Positions 7,125 through 16,829 of a DNA stretch of 35,107 nucleotides are shown here, piece after piece. Every line of letters begins with the position of its first letter. Positions within the stretch are counted from its first letter, which is position 1. The stretch is from contig JBBARC010000039.1 of assembly GCA_040400005.1 (NCBI GenBank), positions 1 to 35,107 on the forward strand. Direction: 5' to 3'. Both the position numbers and the translations under genes were made by a program. Under the pieces are notes generated by a model, which was not told the origin of the DNA, ran no database searches, and saw only the letters and a list, made by a program, of their open reading frames with translations. The stretch comes from JBBARC01 sp040400005 (GTDB lineage Bacteria; Pseudomonadota; Alphaproteobacteria; Acetobacterales; Acetobacteraceae).

Positions 7125-9050
7125 TCACCGCATGTACAGAAACAGGCTGATCAGGCCAACAACGCCGATCAGCATGGTAAAGGCGTAGATCGCAATCGAC
7201 CCGGTTTGCAGTTTTATCGCCTCGGCCGAACCATCGGCAACCAGGGATGCCAGCCCGTTGGGCACGCCATCGATTAAAGTTGCATCCCCCACCAGCCACA
7301 ATTCGCGACCAATCGCGCGCAGCGGGCGCACGAAGATCGCGTCATACAGCTCATCAAAATACCATTTGTTGAGCACGAAGCGGTACACCGGCCCAAAGCG
7401 TTCGGCCAGCATCACCGGCAGACGTGGGTTGATCAGGTAAAACCACACGGCAAGTGCGATACCGGCCAAGCCCACGGCGGTGGGTAGCAGGCTGATAAGA
7501 AACGGGGTGCGTTCCATCGCCTCGAAAATATGGTTGTTGGGGCCATTAAAAATCGCCCCCTGCCAATACGCATCGCGCCCGGCGCCAATGAATTGAGTGT
7601 GCAGCAACACGCCGCTGAGCACCGCACCCACTGCCAGCAGCACGAGTGGTGCCAGCATAATGGCGGGGCTTTCATGCACGTGATCCCAGGTGTGGGCATC
7701 GGCGCGGGTTTTGCCGTGAAAGGTGAGGAACAGCAGGCGCCATGAATAAAACGCGGTGAGGAACGCCGCCAGCGTGCCGCAGATAAACCCGTAAATACCC
7801 ATGCCGCCGGCGCTAAACGCTGCTTCCAAAATCGCATCTTTGGAATAATAACCGGCAAAAAACGGCATGCCGGCCAACGCCAAACTGCCGATCCACATCA
7901 TGGCGTAGGTCCACGGAATGCGGCGAGCGAGCCCGCCCATGCGGCGCATATCCTGTTCATCCGACATCGCGTGGATCACGGAGCCGGCGCTTAAAAACAG
8001 CAAAGCCTTGAAAAACGCGTGGGTGATGAGATGAAACACCGAGGCCTGATACGCCCCAACGCCTGCCGCCATAAACATATAGCCCAGCTGCGAACAGGTG
8101 GAGTAAGCAATCACCCGCTTAATGTCGGTCTGCACGCAGCCGATGGTTGCTGCAAACAAACACGTGGTGGCGCCGATAAACGTGACCATGGTGAGCGCAT
8201 TGGGGGCAAATTCCATCAACGGCGACATCCGCGCCATGAGAAACACCCCGGCGGTGACCATGGTTGCCGCATGAATAAGGGCGGATACCGGCGTTGGCCC
8301 TTCCATCGCATCGGGCAGCCAGGTGTGCAGAAAAATCTGCGCCGATTTGCCCATGGCGCCAATAAACAACAGCACACCGATCACTTCAAAACTGCGCATA
8401 TCGCTGCTGAGCAGATGGTAAGTATCATCGGTGTGGATGGGAATAGCGGCAAAAATAGTCGGAAAATCGACCGCGCCGAAGGTTACGAAAATCAGCGCGA
8501 TACCCAGGGCGAAAGCGAGATCGCCAACGCGGTTAACGATCATGGCTTTAATCGCCGCCGCACATGCGGCGGGACGATCGTACCAATAGCCAATCAGCAA
8601 ATAGCTCGCGAGACCCACGCCTTCCCAGCCAAAAAACAGCTGGACTAAATTATCGGCGGTCACCAGCATCAACATTGCAAAGGTGAACAGCGACAGATAG
8701 GAGAAAAACCGCCAGATGGTTTTGTCGTGGCTCATGTAGCCAACGCTATAAATATGAATGAGGGTGGCCACACAGGTGACCATCGCCACCATGCTGACGC
8801 TCAAACTATCGTAATGCAGCGCCCAATTGAGGCGAAACCCACCGATGTCGAACCAGGTGGCGATCTGCACAACGCTATTGCCGGCGCCGCCATAGATATG
8901 CGCCCACCAGGCGCTGACACCGCAGACGCTGGCGAGCACCATTAACGAAATGGTCACGGCTTGGGCCGCGCGATCGCCGATCAGGCGCCCACCCAACCCG
9001 GCGATCAGCGCCCCTAGCAATGGGGCGAAGACGGCGACTGCGTAGATCAT
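7125..9050 (-). CDS. nuoL: NADH-quinone oxidoreductase subunit L
   Basis: NuoL is the distal antiporter-like subunit, ending in a long amphipathic helix that runs along the membrane arm. The protein has 641 residues, normal length. Visible signatures are GWEGVGLASYLLIGYW, HTWLPDAMEGPTPVSALIHA and KRVIAYSTCSQLGYMF, with conserved charged residues in the proton channel. The C-terminal region (about 490-600) contains NPRLP and a Trp/Tyr-rich stretch expected before the lateral helix and final transmembrane segment. It starts one base after the nuoK stop. Confidence 0.96.
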   Translation of the reverse strand: MIYAVAVFAPLLGALIAGLGGRLIGDRAAQAVTISLMVLASVCGVSAWWAHIYGGAGNSVVQIATWFDIGGFRLNWALHYDSLSVSMVAMVTCVATLIHIYSVGYMSHDKTIWRFFSYLSLFTFAMLMLVTADNLVQLFFGWEGVGLASYLLIGYWYDRPAACAAAIKAMIVNRVGDLAFALGIALIFVTFGAVDFPTIFAAIPIHTDDTYHLLSSDMRSFEVIGVLLFIGAMGKSAQIFLHTWLPDAMEGPTPVSALIHAATMVTAGVFLMARMSPLMEFAPNALTMVTFIGATTCLFAATIGCVQTDIKRVIAYSTCSQLGYMFMAAGVGAYQASVFHLITHAFFKALLFLSAGSVIHAMSDEQDMRRMGGLARRIPWTYAMMWIGSLALAGMPFFAGYYSKDAILEAAFSAGGMGIYGFICGTLAAFLTAFYSWRLLFLTFHGKTRADAHTWDHVHESPAIMLAPLVLLAVGAVLSGVLLHTQFIGAGRDAYWQGAIFNGPNNHIFEAMERTPFLISLLPTAVGLAGIALAVWFYLINPRLPVMLAERFGPVYRFVLNKWYFDELYDAIFVRPLRAIGRELWLVGDATLIDGVPNGLASLVADGSAEAIKLQTGSIAIYAFTMLIGVVGLISLFLYMR

Positions 9051-9051
9051 C

Positions 9052-9375
9052 TCAGCCCTTCATCATATTCACGTCCTCGACCTGAATCGAGCCACGGTTA
9101 CGGAAATACACAACAACAATCGCAAGCCCAATGGCCGCTTCGGCGGCCGCCACGGTGAGCACGAACATGGCAAAAATCTGCCCGGTGAGGTCACCTAACG
9201 CCGCCGAAAACGCGACGAAATTCAAATTCACCGCCAGCAGAATAAGCTCCACAGACATCAGAATAACGATGACGTTCTTGCGGTTGAGAAAAATACCAAA
9301 CACGCCCAGCACCAGCAAAATGGCGCTAACGCCAAGGTACGGCGCAAGCCCAATGGCGGCGATTCCCGGTGCCAT
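9052..9375 (-). CDS. nuoK: NADH-quinone oxidoreductase subunit K
   Basis: NuoK is a small, three-helix membrane subunit near the quinone arm. The 107-residue protein carries the conserved glutamates of the buried charge relay, in MSVELILLAVNLNFVAF and again in AAAEAAIGLAIVV. The length fits the family of about 100 residues. It is separated from nuoJ by three bases and from nuoL by one base, indicating a single message. Confidence 0.95.
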   Translation of the reverse strand: MAPGIAAIGLAPYLGVSAILLVLGVFGIFLNRKNVIVILMSVELILLAVNLNFVAFSAALGDLTGQIFAMFVLTVAAAEAAIGLAIVVVYFRNRGSIQVEDVNMMKG

Positions 9376-9378
9376 GAT

Positions 9379-10077
9379 CTAGTGCCCCCCATCGTGGTGC
9401 GTGTGCTGATCTTCAAGTTCATGCCCGTGCGCAGTCTCGGCCGGTGGTTCCACTTTGGGCCGGAAGAAGCCTATGTTTTTGGTGCCAGCACCGCGGGTAA
9501 CGGTAACAATTTCCAGCGTATCTTCCACCAATCGCGCCTGCTGGCGGCCGATATCCTGTCGCCGCGTGTTGCGGCCCGGCCGATGGGTGAGCACGATCGC
9601 GCCGATCATCGCCACCAGCAGCACCAAACCCGACATTTGGAAAAGATACACGTAAGTGGTGTAAAGCAGCCGGCCAATGGCGCGGGTGTTTTCTTCGCCA
9701 TTCACAATGCTGGAGATACCCACATCGGCGGTGCCGATGCGAAATCCGGTAAGCACGCTTGCCAGTTCCGCCAGCAACACCGCACCAACCACCGCACCGA
9801 CCGGCGCGTAACGCTGAAACCCGCCGCGCAATTCGGCAAAGTTGACATCCAGCATCATCACCACAAACAGGAACAGAACGGCAACAGCGCCGACATAAAC
9901 AATGACCAAAATCATCGCCAAAAATTCGGCACCCACCAGCACAAACAGGGCGGCTGCGTTGAAAAACGCCAGGATGAGAAACAGCACCGAATGCACCGGG
10001 TTGCGGCTGACCACAACGGCGCTGGCCGACCCGATCAGGATCGTTGCGAACAGATAGAAGAAAGCCTGAATAATCAT
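9379..10077 (-). CDS. nuoJ: NADH-quinone oxidoreductase subunit J with His-rich tail
   Basis: NuoJ is a five-helix membrane subunit of complex I. The core is recognisable from the pi-bulge helix region (FLAMILVIVYVGAVAVLFLF) and the NPVHSVLFLI segment. At 232 residues it exceeds the typical alphaproteobacterial length of about 200: after the usual basic tail (RRQDIGRQQARLVEDTLEIV) it continues for about 35 residues and ends in a His-rich run, HGHELEDQHTHHDGGH. The tail is clearly in frame and ends at TAG, three bases before nuoK. The start overlaps the nuoI stop (ATGA). The tail may bind metal or simply be unstructured; that is inference. Confidence 0.94.
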   Translation of the reverse strand: MIIQAFFYLFATILIGSASAVVVSRNPVHSVLFLILAFFNAAALFVLVGAEFLAMILVIVYVGAVAVLFLFVVMMLDVNFAELRGGFQRYAPVGAVVGAVLLAELASVLTGFRIGTADVGISSIVNGEENTRAIGRLLYTTYVYLFQMSGLVLLVAMIGAIVLTHRPGRNTRRQDIGRQQARLVEDTLEIVTVTRGAGTKNIGFFRPKVEPPAETAHGHELEDQHTHHDGGH

Positions 10078-10562
10078 CTGTAGGGCGCGTCCAGCTCAAG
10101 CCGCTTGGCGATCTCGCTTTCCCACCGATCGCCGTTGTCCAGCAGCTTATCCTTGTTGTACATCAATTCTTCGCGGGTTTCGGTGGCGAATTCAAAATTC
10201 GGCCCCTCCACAATCGCATCCACCGGGCAGGCTTCTTCGCACAGGCCGCAATAGATGCACTTGGTCATGTCGATGTCATAGCGCGTGGTGCGGCGTGATC
10301 CATCGTCGCGCGGCTCGGCTTCGATGGTGATGGCGTAAGCCGGGCAAATCGCTTCACACAATTTGCAGGCAATGCAGCGTTCTTCGCCATTGGGGTAGCG
10401 CCGCAGCGCGTGTTCGCCCTTAAACCGTGGCCCAATCGGGCCCTTTTCATACGGGTAGTTGATGGTGACCTTGGGTGCAAAGAAGTAGCGCATGGTGATG
10501 CCCATGCCGGCGACCAGCTCCCACAACAGCATCTTGCGCACGGCCGTGCCGATAAAAGCCAT
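10074..10562 (-). CDS. nuoI: NADH-quinone oxidoreductase subunit I
   Basis: NuoI is the 8Fe ferredoxin-like subunit that carries clusters N6a and N6b between NuoG and NuoB. The 162-residue protein has two 4Fe-4S motifs: Cys63, 66, 69, 73 (CIACKLCEAICP) and Cys102, 105, 108, 112 (CIYCGLCEEACP). All eight ligands are present. GGAGG lies eight bases before the ATG, which makes this start convincing despite a 30-base gap after nuoH, the second-largest gap in the operon. Confidence 0.96.
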   Translation of the reverse strand: MAFIGTAVRKMLLWELVAGMGITMRYFFAPKVTINYPYEKGPIGPRFKGEHALRRYPNGEERCIACKLCEAICPAYAITIEAEPRDDGSRRTTRYDIDMTKCIYCGLCEEACPVDAIVEGPNFEFATETREELMYNKDKLLDNGDRWESEIAKRLELDAPYR

Positions 10563-10592
10563 GTCTATGCCTCCAACCCAAGCGCGCGCATA

Positions 10593-11606
10593 TCAAACCC
10601 CAACATTTGGCAACATGCCCGTCGCCACCAAAAACCCGGCGGTTAATACAACCCACAGCAGCGATACCGGCAGAAACACTTTCCACCCTAACCGCATCAG
10701 CTGATCGTAGCGATAGCGCGGAAAAGTTGCCCGCACCCAAAAGAAGAAGAACATCACGAAGCAGATTTTTAAAATCAGCCACAGCACGCCGGGAATGAAT
10801 GTCAGCCCAAACGGTGCCTGCCAGCCACCCAAAAACAGAACACTGGCCAGGGCCGACATCATGATCATGTTGGTGTATTCGCCCAAGTAAAACAGAGCAA
10901 AGCTCATGGCGCTGTATTCTACAAAGAACCCCGCGACAATTTCGCTTTCCGCTTCGGCCAAATCAAACGGCGCGCGGTTGGTTTCCGCCAGCATGGAGAT
11001 CAGAAAAATTACGAACATCGGAAATAGCGGAAAGCAAAACCACACATGGCTTTGCGCGCGCACAATGTCGTTCAGGTTCAAACTACCCACGCACAACAGC
11101 ACGGTAACAATCACTAGGCCAATGGAGACCTCATAACTTACCATTTGGGCGGCTGATCGCATAGCACCCAAAAATGCGTATTTGGAATTACTCGCCCAGC
11201 CGGCAATCACAATGCCGTAAACGCCTAGCGAGCTAATCGCGAACAAATACAAAATGCCAACATTGATATTAGCAATCGCCCAGCCATCAGCCACAGGAAT
11301 AACCGCCCAGGCCAGGCACGCCAGCACAAATGTCAGCATCGGCGCCAGTAAAAACAAAATGCGGTTGGCGCCGGCTGGGATAATGGTTTCCTTCATCAAC
11401 ACTTTAATCGCGTCGGCAAAAGGCTGAAACAGCCCAAACGGCCCCACCACATTGGGCCCGCGGCGCATTTGAAACGCACCCAGGGCTTTGCGTTCAAAGT
11501 AAGTGGCGTACGCCATCATCAGCAGCACCGGCACCAGAATCGCCAGCGTTTCCACCAAAGTCAGCAGTACAAAGCCTGCCGTGGTGTGAAAGAAAAACTC
11601 GCTCAT
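10593..11606 (-). CDS. nuoH: NADH-quinone oxidoreductase subunit H
   Basis: NuoH is the eight-helix membrane subunit that forms the quinone chamber with NuoB and NuoD. The 337-residue protein shows the conserved ERKALGAFQMRRGPNVVGPF region, the acidic loop with RAPFDLAEAESEIVAGF, and a C-terminal FFFFWVRATFPRYRYDQLM motif. These cover the charged residues that line the E-channel. It starts four bases after the nuoG stop, in the conserved G-H-I order. Confidence 0.96.
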   Translation of the reverse strand: MSEFFFHTTAGFVLLTLVETLAILVPVLLMMAYATYFERKALGAFQMRRGPNVVGPFGLFQPFADAIKVLMKETIIPAGANRILFLLAPMLTFVLACLAWAVIPVADGWAIANINVGILYLFAISSLGVYGIVIAGWASNSKYAFLGAMRSAAQMVSYEVSIGLVIVTVLLCVGSLNLNDIVRAQSHVWFCFPLFPMFVIFLISMLAETNRAPFDLAEAESEIVAGFFVEYSAMSFALFYLGEYTNMIMMSALASVLFLGGWQAPFGLTFIPGVLWLILKICFVMFFFFWVRATFPRYRYDQLMRLGWKVFLPVSLLWVVLTAGFLVATGMLPNVGV

Positions 11607-11610
11607 GCGC

Positions 11611-13653
11611 CTATTCCGCCGCCATCGGCACGATCTCGCGCGAACACGCGGCCATGGTGGCGCTCGCCCGGCTGATCACATTGGTTTGGTAGTAATCGCC
11701 GCCAGCAGGCAACAGCGGTGCGGCCAAAATCGCCGGCGCCACGGTTGCCGGTGCGGCCGCATTGGCACAACCACGGCGCACAAAGCTGCCGGCGAATACA
11801 TCGTTCACTGCGACCAGGCGCGCCCGCACCTGGTCCAGATTATCGTAAGGCAAACGCTTATCAATAAAATCCGAAAACGCTCGCAAAATACGCCAATCTT
11901 CGCGCGCCTCACCGGGTGGGGCTAACGCCGGGCGGCTGATTTGCACGCGGCCTTCGGTGTTGACGTAGGTGCCGTGTTTTTCGGTATAGGCGGCGGCCGG
12001 CAAAATCACATCGGCACGGGCAGCACCACGATCGCCATGGTGGCCCTGGTAAATAACAAACGTGTCTGGCCCAATCGCTGCCGTATCAAATTCGTCGGCC
12101 CCCAGCAGCCACAGCACATCAACGCCGCCGTGCATCATGCCGGCCACATCCAAACCGTTCGGGCCGGGCACCACGCCAAGATCCAACGCCCCAACCCGGG
12201 CCGCCGCCGTGTGCAGCACATTAAACCCGTGCCAATCGGGGGATAGCGCGCCGGCAGCGCCGGCAATCGCCCAGGCCGCCGCAAACACGGCCGCGCCATC
12301 CGCGCGGGCCAAAGCGCCCTGCCCTACAATCACCATCGGCCGCTTGGCCGCCGCAAGCTTGGCGGCAAATGCATGGCGCCCGTCAGCAATCTCGGCCAGC
12401 ACAGAACTTGCTGCACCCAAGTGCTCAACCGGATAAGTCAGGTCGCCAATCTCGCCAATTACGCCAATCGGAAAGCCACCGGCACTCCAGCGTTTGCGAA
12501 TACGCGCATTTAACACCGGCGCTTCGTGGCGCACATCGCTGCCAATAATCAGCAATGCGTCAGCATCCTCGATGCCGGCAATGGTGGTGTTAAACGTATA
12601 AAAATCGCGCCGTGCTGCATCCAATTTGGCGCCATCCTGGCGGCAATCGATATTGGCCGCCCCCAGGGCCGCCCACAAATCTTTTAACGCCACCAGCCCT
12701 TCGCAATCAACCAGATCACCGGCAATCGCGCCAATCTTTGCCGGGGCCACACTCGCCAGCCGGGCCGCAATCGCACCAAACGCTTCATCAAAACGCGCCG
12801 CCCGCAGCTTGCCGCCTTCGCGCAGCCACGGCCGATCTAACCGCCGGCGTTTTAGCCCATCCAGCGAGAAGCGGGATTTATCAGCCAGCCATTCTTCGTT
12901 CACGTCATCATTCACGCGCGGCAAAATGCGCAACACCTCAGCCCCACGCACATCAATGCGAATGGCCGCCCCCACCGCATCGAGCACATCGACGCTATCG
13001 GTTTTTTGCAATTCCCAAGGCCGCGCCACAAACGCGTAGGGTTTGGAGGTCAGCGCGCCCACCGGGCAAATATCGATCAAATTGCCAGAAAGTTCGCTGC
13101 TTAAAGCGCGCTGCACATAGGTGCCAATTTCCATGGTCTCGCCACGTGCGGTTGCCCCCAATTCGGGCACGCCGGCAATTTCTGTCGCAAACCGCACGCA
13201 GCGTGTGCACTGAATGCAGCGCGTCATACTGGTTTTTACCAGCGGGCCGAAATCTTTATCGCGCACAGCGCGCTTGTTTTCGCTGTAGCGCGAGCGATCC
13301 ATGCCATACGCGTAAGCCTGATCCTGCAAATCGCACTCACCACCCTGGTCGCAAATTGGGCAATCCAACGGGTGGTTGATCAGCAAAAATTCCATAACAC
13401 CGCGGCGCGCTGCCCGTACCATGGCGCTATCTGTTTTTATCACCATGCCCTCGGCCACCGGGTAGGCGCAGCTGGCCACCGGCTTTGGTGCTTTTTCCAC
13501 TTCTACCAGGCACATGCGGCAATTGCCGGCAATCGATAGCCGTTCATGGTAGCAAAACCGCGGTACTTCGCGGCCCACAGCTTCGCACGCCTGCAACACC
13601 GTGCTGCCGTTCGGCACGTCAATTTCGGTGCCATCAACAGTGACTTTTGCCAT
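11611..13653 (-). CDS. nuoG: NADH-quinone oxidoreductase subunit G
   Basis: NuoG is the large iron-sulfur subunit of the peripheral arm. The 680-residue protein begins with a 2Fe-2S ferredoxin domain (Cys34, 45, 48, 62), then the His-ligated N5 cluster (His94, Cys98, 101, 107) and N4 (Cys146, 149, 152, 196). The rest is a molybdopterin-oxidoreductase-like fold that no longer binds molybdenum in this family. No cysteines occur where the N7 ligands of E. coli or Thermus would be, consistent with the alphaproteobacterial/mitochondrial type. AGGGG lies ten bases before the ATG; nuoF ends 34 bases upstream, the largest gap in the operon. Confidence 0.96.
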   Translation of the reverse strand: MAKVTVDGTEIDVPNGSTVLQACEAVGREVPRFCYHERLSIAGNCRMCLVEVEKAPKPVASCAYPVAEGMVIKTDSAMVRAARRGVMEFLLINHPLDCPICDQGGECDLQDQAYAYGMDRSRYSENKRAVRDKDFGPLVKTSMTRCIQCTRCVRFATEIAGVPELGATARGETMEIGTYVQRALSSELSGNLIDICPVGALTSKPYAFVARPWELQKTDSVDVLDAVGAAIRIDVRGAEVLRILPRVNDDVNEEWLADKSRFSLDGLKRRRLDRPWLREGGKLRAARFDEAFGAIAARLASVAPAKIGAIAGDLVDCEGLVALKDLWAALGAANIDCRQDGAKLDAARRDFYTFNTTIAGIEDADALLIIGSDVRHEAPVLNARIRKRWSAGGFPIGVIGEIGDLTYPVEHLGAASSVLAEIADGRHAFAAKLAAAKRPMVIVGQGALARADGAAVFAAAWAIAGAAGALSPDWHGFNVLHTAAARVGALDLGVVPGPNGLDVAGMMHGGVDVLWLLGADEFDTAAIGPDTFVIYQGHHGDRGAARADVILPAAAYTEKHGTYVNTEGRVQISRPALAPPGEAREDWRILRAFSDFIDKRLPYDNLDQVRARLVAVNDVFAGSFVRRGCANAAAPATVAPAILAAPLLPAGGDYYQTNVISRASATMAACSREIVPMAAE

Positions 13654-13687
13654 CAGGCCATCGCCCCTTTGCGCCCGTTGTGCTGCC

Positions 13688-14983
13688 TCATTGCGCCGCC
13701 ACCGACATGTTGATTTGCGCCTTATAGGCCACGATGCGTTGTTCCATCAGCGGCCTAAAATGCCGGATCAGCCCCTGAATAGGCCACGCTGCTGCATCGC
13801 CGAGCGCACAAATGGTGTGCCCTTCCACCTGGCGGGTTACCTGTTCCAGCATGTCTATTTCACTAATCTCAGCGCGCCCTTCTACCATGCGGTTCATCAC
13901 CCGCATCATCCACCCAGTGCCCTCGCGGCACGGGGTGCATTGGCCGCAGCTTTCGTGTTTGTAAAACTGCGATAGTCGGGCAATCGCTTTGATCACGTCG
14001 GTGGAACGATCCATCACAATAACCGCGGCAGTACCCAGGCCGGACTTCACATCGCGCAGACTATCGAAATCCATCAATATGGTATCGCAGGTTTCTTTCG
14101 GCATCAGCGGCACCGAAGATCCCCCGGGAATAACTGCCAGCAAATTATCCCATCCGCCGCGCACACCGCCGGCGTAGCGATCAATCAACTCGCGCAGCGG
14201 AATACCCAGTTCTTCTTCAACGTTACACGGTTTGTTCACATGGCCAGAAATGCAGAACAATTTGGTGCCGGCATTTTTCGGCCGCCCGAGTGCCGAAAAC
14301 CAGCCGGCCCCACGGCGCAAAATGGTTGGCACCACAGCAATGCTTTCCACGTTGTTCACCGTGGTCGGGCAGCCATACAAACCAACGGCGGCAGGAAATG
14401 GCGGTTTTAGCCGCGGCATACCCTTTTTGCCTTCAAGGCTTTCAATCAACGCGGTTTCTTCGCCGCAAATATACGCGCCCGCCCCGCGATGCACATACAG
14501 ATCAAACGCAAACCCGCTGCCACAAGCATTTTTGCCAAGCAACCCGGCGGCATAGGCCTCATCGATGGCGCGATCCAGCACCACATGTTCGTGATAAAAT
14601 TCGCCGCGAATATAAATATACCCAGCGTTCGCCCCCATGGCGAAACCCGCAATCAGGCAACCTTCGATCAGCTTGTGCGGATCATGGCGAATAATATCGC
14701 GATCCTTGCAGGTGCCAGGCTCACTTTCATCGGCATTCACCACCAGATAATGCGGCAACCCATTCGATGTTTTCGGCATGAACGACCATTTCATACCGGT
14801 GGGGAAGCCCGCACCGCCACGGCCACGCAAGCCGGAGGCTTTCACCTCATCAATCAGCGCATCACGCCCGCGTGCCAGTAAACCACCCGTGCCATCCCAA
14901 TCGCCGCGCGCGCGCGCCCCGGCCAAATACGGATCGTGCAGCCCGTAAAGATTGGTGAAAATCCGATCGCTATCTGCCAGCAT
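13688..14983 (-). CDS. nuoF: NADH-quinone oxidoreductase subunit F
   Basis: NuoF binds NADH and FMN and carries cluster N3, the entry point of electrons into complex I. The 431-residue protein has the glycine-rich nucleotide loop GLRGRGGAGFPTG at 51-63, the flavin region with NADESEPGTCKDR around 83-95 and GAGAYICGEETAL around 167-179, and the 4Fe-4S ligands Cys346, 349, 352 (SCGQCTPCREG) and Cys392. All key residues are present. It follows nuoE after five bases, with AAGG before the ATG. Confidence 0.97.
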   Translation of the reverse strand: MLADSDRIFTNLYGLHDPYLAGARARGDWDGTGGLLARGRDALIDEVKASGLRGRGGAGFPTGMKWSFMPKTSNGLPHYLVVNADESEPGTCKDRDIIRHDPHKLIEGCLIAGFAMGANAGYIYIRGEFYHEHVVLDRAIDEAYAAGLLGKNACGSGFAFDLYVHRGAGAYICGEETALIESLEGKKGMPRLKPPFPAAVGLYGCPTTVNNVESIAVVPTILRRGAGWFSALGRPKNAGTKLFCISGHVNKPCNVEEELGIPLRELIDRYAGGVRGGWDNLLAVIPGGSSVPLMPKETCDTILMDFDSLRDVKSGLGTAAVIVMDRSTDVIKAIARLSQFYKHESCGQCTPCREGTGWMMRVMNRMVEGRAEISEIDMLEQVTRQVEGHTICALGDAAAWPIQGLIRHFRPLMEQRIVAYKAQINMSVAAQ

Positions 14984-14988
14984 GCGCC

Positions 14989-15603
14989 TTACTCCACACC
15001 CGCCAAAAGCGTCGTCGGCCCACCCACTGGCGCCGATGTGTGGCGGCCGATCATCGAACCCGGCTGCGGCAATGCTTCGCCGCGCTTGATCATACCCAGC
15101 AGCCGTTCAGTAATCTCGCCATCGACATCTTCATAGAAATCATCATCGATCTGCAAAATCGGTGCATTTACGCAGGCACCCAAACATTCAACCTCGGTCA
15201 TGGTAAATAGTCCATCGGCGCTGGTGCTGCCAAACTGCGTAATGCCAGTCACCCGTTTGCAGGCAGCAACCACCTCATCCGATCCGCGCAACCAGCACGG
15301 CGTTGTCGTGCACACCTGCAAATGAAAACGGCCAATCGGTTTGGTGTTGAACATAAAATAGAAAGTGGCGACTTCGTATACGCGGATAGGCGCCATGCCC
15401 AAACGATGCGCTACGCAGTCCATGGTGGCGCGCGACAACCAAGCGCTGCTGGTGGTGCGGCCGGCCTGTTTTTGCGCCACATACAGCAACGGTATCACCG
15501 CACTTGCCGCGCGATCTGCCGGGTATTTCGCCAAAATCGGCGGAATAAGCGCCTCGCTTTCGGCATCAAACGCAAAGGGGGCCGCCTCGTTAATCACCTG
15601 CAT
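14989..15603 (-). CDS. nuoE: NADH-quinone oxidoreductase subunit E
   Basis: NuoE is the thioredoxin-fold 2Fe-2S subunit holding cluster N1a next to NuoF. Counting from an alternative GTG at 15606, the four ligands are Cys99, Cys104, Cys141 and Cys145 (CTTTPC and CLGAC), so one less from the ATG. I prefer the ATG at 15603 (204 residues), which overlaps the nuoD stop as TGATG; the GTG directly before it would give a GTGA overlap and one more residue. Both are plausible and the protein is otherwise of family length. Confidence 0.95.
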   Translation of the reverse strand: MQVINEAAPFAFDAESEALIPPILAKYPADRAASAVIPLLYVAQKQAGRTTSSAWLSRATMDCVAHRLGMAPIRVYEVATFYFMFNTKPIGRFHLQVCTTTPCWLRGSDEVVAACKRVTGITQFGSTSADGLFTMTEVECLGACVNAPILQIDDDFYEDVDGEITERLLGMIKRGEALPQPGSMIGRHTSAPVGGPTTLLAGVE

Positions 15604-16829
15604 CACCGATCCACCTCACCAAACACCAGATCGATCGACCCCACCACCGCCACCGCATCGGCCAGCATGTGGCCGCGGCTCATCACTTCCAGCGCCTGCA
15701 AATGCGAAAACCCGGTCGGCCTGATTTTGCACCGGTATGGCCGGTTGCTGCCATCGGCGACCAAATACACGCCAAATTCGCCTTTCGGGCTTTCCACCGC
15801 GGTGTAGGTCGCCCCCGCCGGCACATGAAACCCTTCCGTGTACAGCTTAAAATGATGGATCAGCGCTTCCATCGACTGCTTCATTTCCTGCCGCTTGGGG
15901 GGCGTGAATTTGCGATCTTCAATTTTCACCGGCCCTGGTTTCATTTTTTCCAGACATTGGCGAATGATTTTAACACTCTCACGCATCTCAATCATCCGCA
16001 CCAAATACCGATCATAACAATCGCCATTGCGCGCCACTGGCACATCAAATTCTACCTGATCATACATCGCGTAAGGCTGTGCCCGGCGCAAATCCCACGG
16101 CACCCCACTGGCGCGTAAATTGGGCCCAGTAAAACCCCAGGCCAACGCTTGTTCCGCGCTCATTGGCCCAATATCAACCGTGCGCTGCTTCCAGATCCGG
16201 TTGCCGGTGAGAAGATTCCAGATATCGTCGATAAACGAAGGATATTTTTCCGACCACGCCCAAATTTTATCGGTAAGCCCGGCCGGTAAATCGCGGCTAA
16301 CCCCGCCATGCCGATAGTAATTCGCATGCAGCCGCGCCCCCGATGCGGCTTCATAAAATTCCATCAGTTTTTCGCGTTCTTCGTATCCCCATAGCGGTGG
16401 GGTCAACGCCCCCACGTCCATGGCAAACGATGTGATGTTCAGCAGATGATTGAGAATGCGCGTGATCTCATCGAACATCGTGCGTATCCACTGGGCCCGC
16501 TCCGGCGCCGCAATACCCAGCAATTTCTCGGTCGCCAGCACAAACGCGTGCTCCATACACATGGGCGACACATAATCCAGCCGGTCGAAATATGGCGTGT
16601 TTTGCGTATAAGTGCGGTACTCAATAAGCTTCTCGGTGCCACGATGCAGCAAGCCAATATGCGGATCGGCGCGCGATACCACCTCGCCATCCATTTCCAG
16701 CACCAGGCGCAACACACCGTGCGCTGCCGGATGCTGCGGCCCAAAATTAATCGTGTGGCTACCGATCACCGCCGGTTCCGCCACCACGGTCCCAGGTGCC
16801 GCGCCATCGGGCGCCAAAATATCGCTCAT
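15603..16829 (-). CDS. nuoD: NADH-quinone oxidoreductase subunit D
   Basis: NuoD is the 49-kDa homologue that forms the quinone-binding cavity with NuoB; it descends from NiFe hydrogenase large subunits but lacks metal ligands. The 408-residue protein shows the N-terminal GPQHPAAHGVLRL motif, whose His residues line the quinone site, then HIGLLHRGTEKL and the C-terminal GEFGVYLVADGSNRPYR and PTGFSHLQALE blocks. The C-terminal DxxFGEVDR ending is also present. It overlaps nuoC (ATGA) and nuoE. Confidence 0.97.
   Translation of the reverse strand: MSDILAPDGAAPGTVVAEPAVIGSHTINFGPQHPAAHGVLRLVLEMDGEVVSRADPHIGLLHRGTEKLIEYRTYTQNTPYFDRLDYVSPMCMEHAFVLATEKLLGIAAPERAQWIRTMFDEITRILNHLLNITSFAMDVGALTPPLWGYEEREKLMEFYEAASGARLHANYYRHGGVSRDLPAGLTDKIWAWSEKYPSFIDDIWNLLTGNRIWKQRTVDIGPMSAEQALAWGFTGPNLRASGVPWDLRRAQPYAMYDQVEFDVPVARNGDCYDRYLVRMIEMRESVKIIRQCLEKMKPGPVKIEDRKFTPPKRQEMKQSMEALIHHFKLYTEGFHVPAGATYTAVESPKGEFGVYLVADGSNRPYRCKIRPTGFSHLQALEVMSRGHMLADAVAVVGSIDLVFGEVDR

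Noticed and set aside
12612..13379. Long open frame on the plus strand inside nuoG (255 codons)
   Set aside because: It is antisense to the cysteine-ligand region of nuoG, is rich in Pro/Arg/His, and has no recognisable domain; it follows from the GC-rich codon use of nuoG.
11611..13653. NuoG appearing to lack one iron-sulfur cluster
   Set aside because: The missing N7 ligands are normally absent in alphaproteobacterial and mitochondrial complex I; N1b, N5 and N4 ligands are all present.
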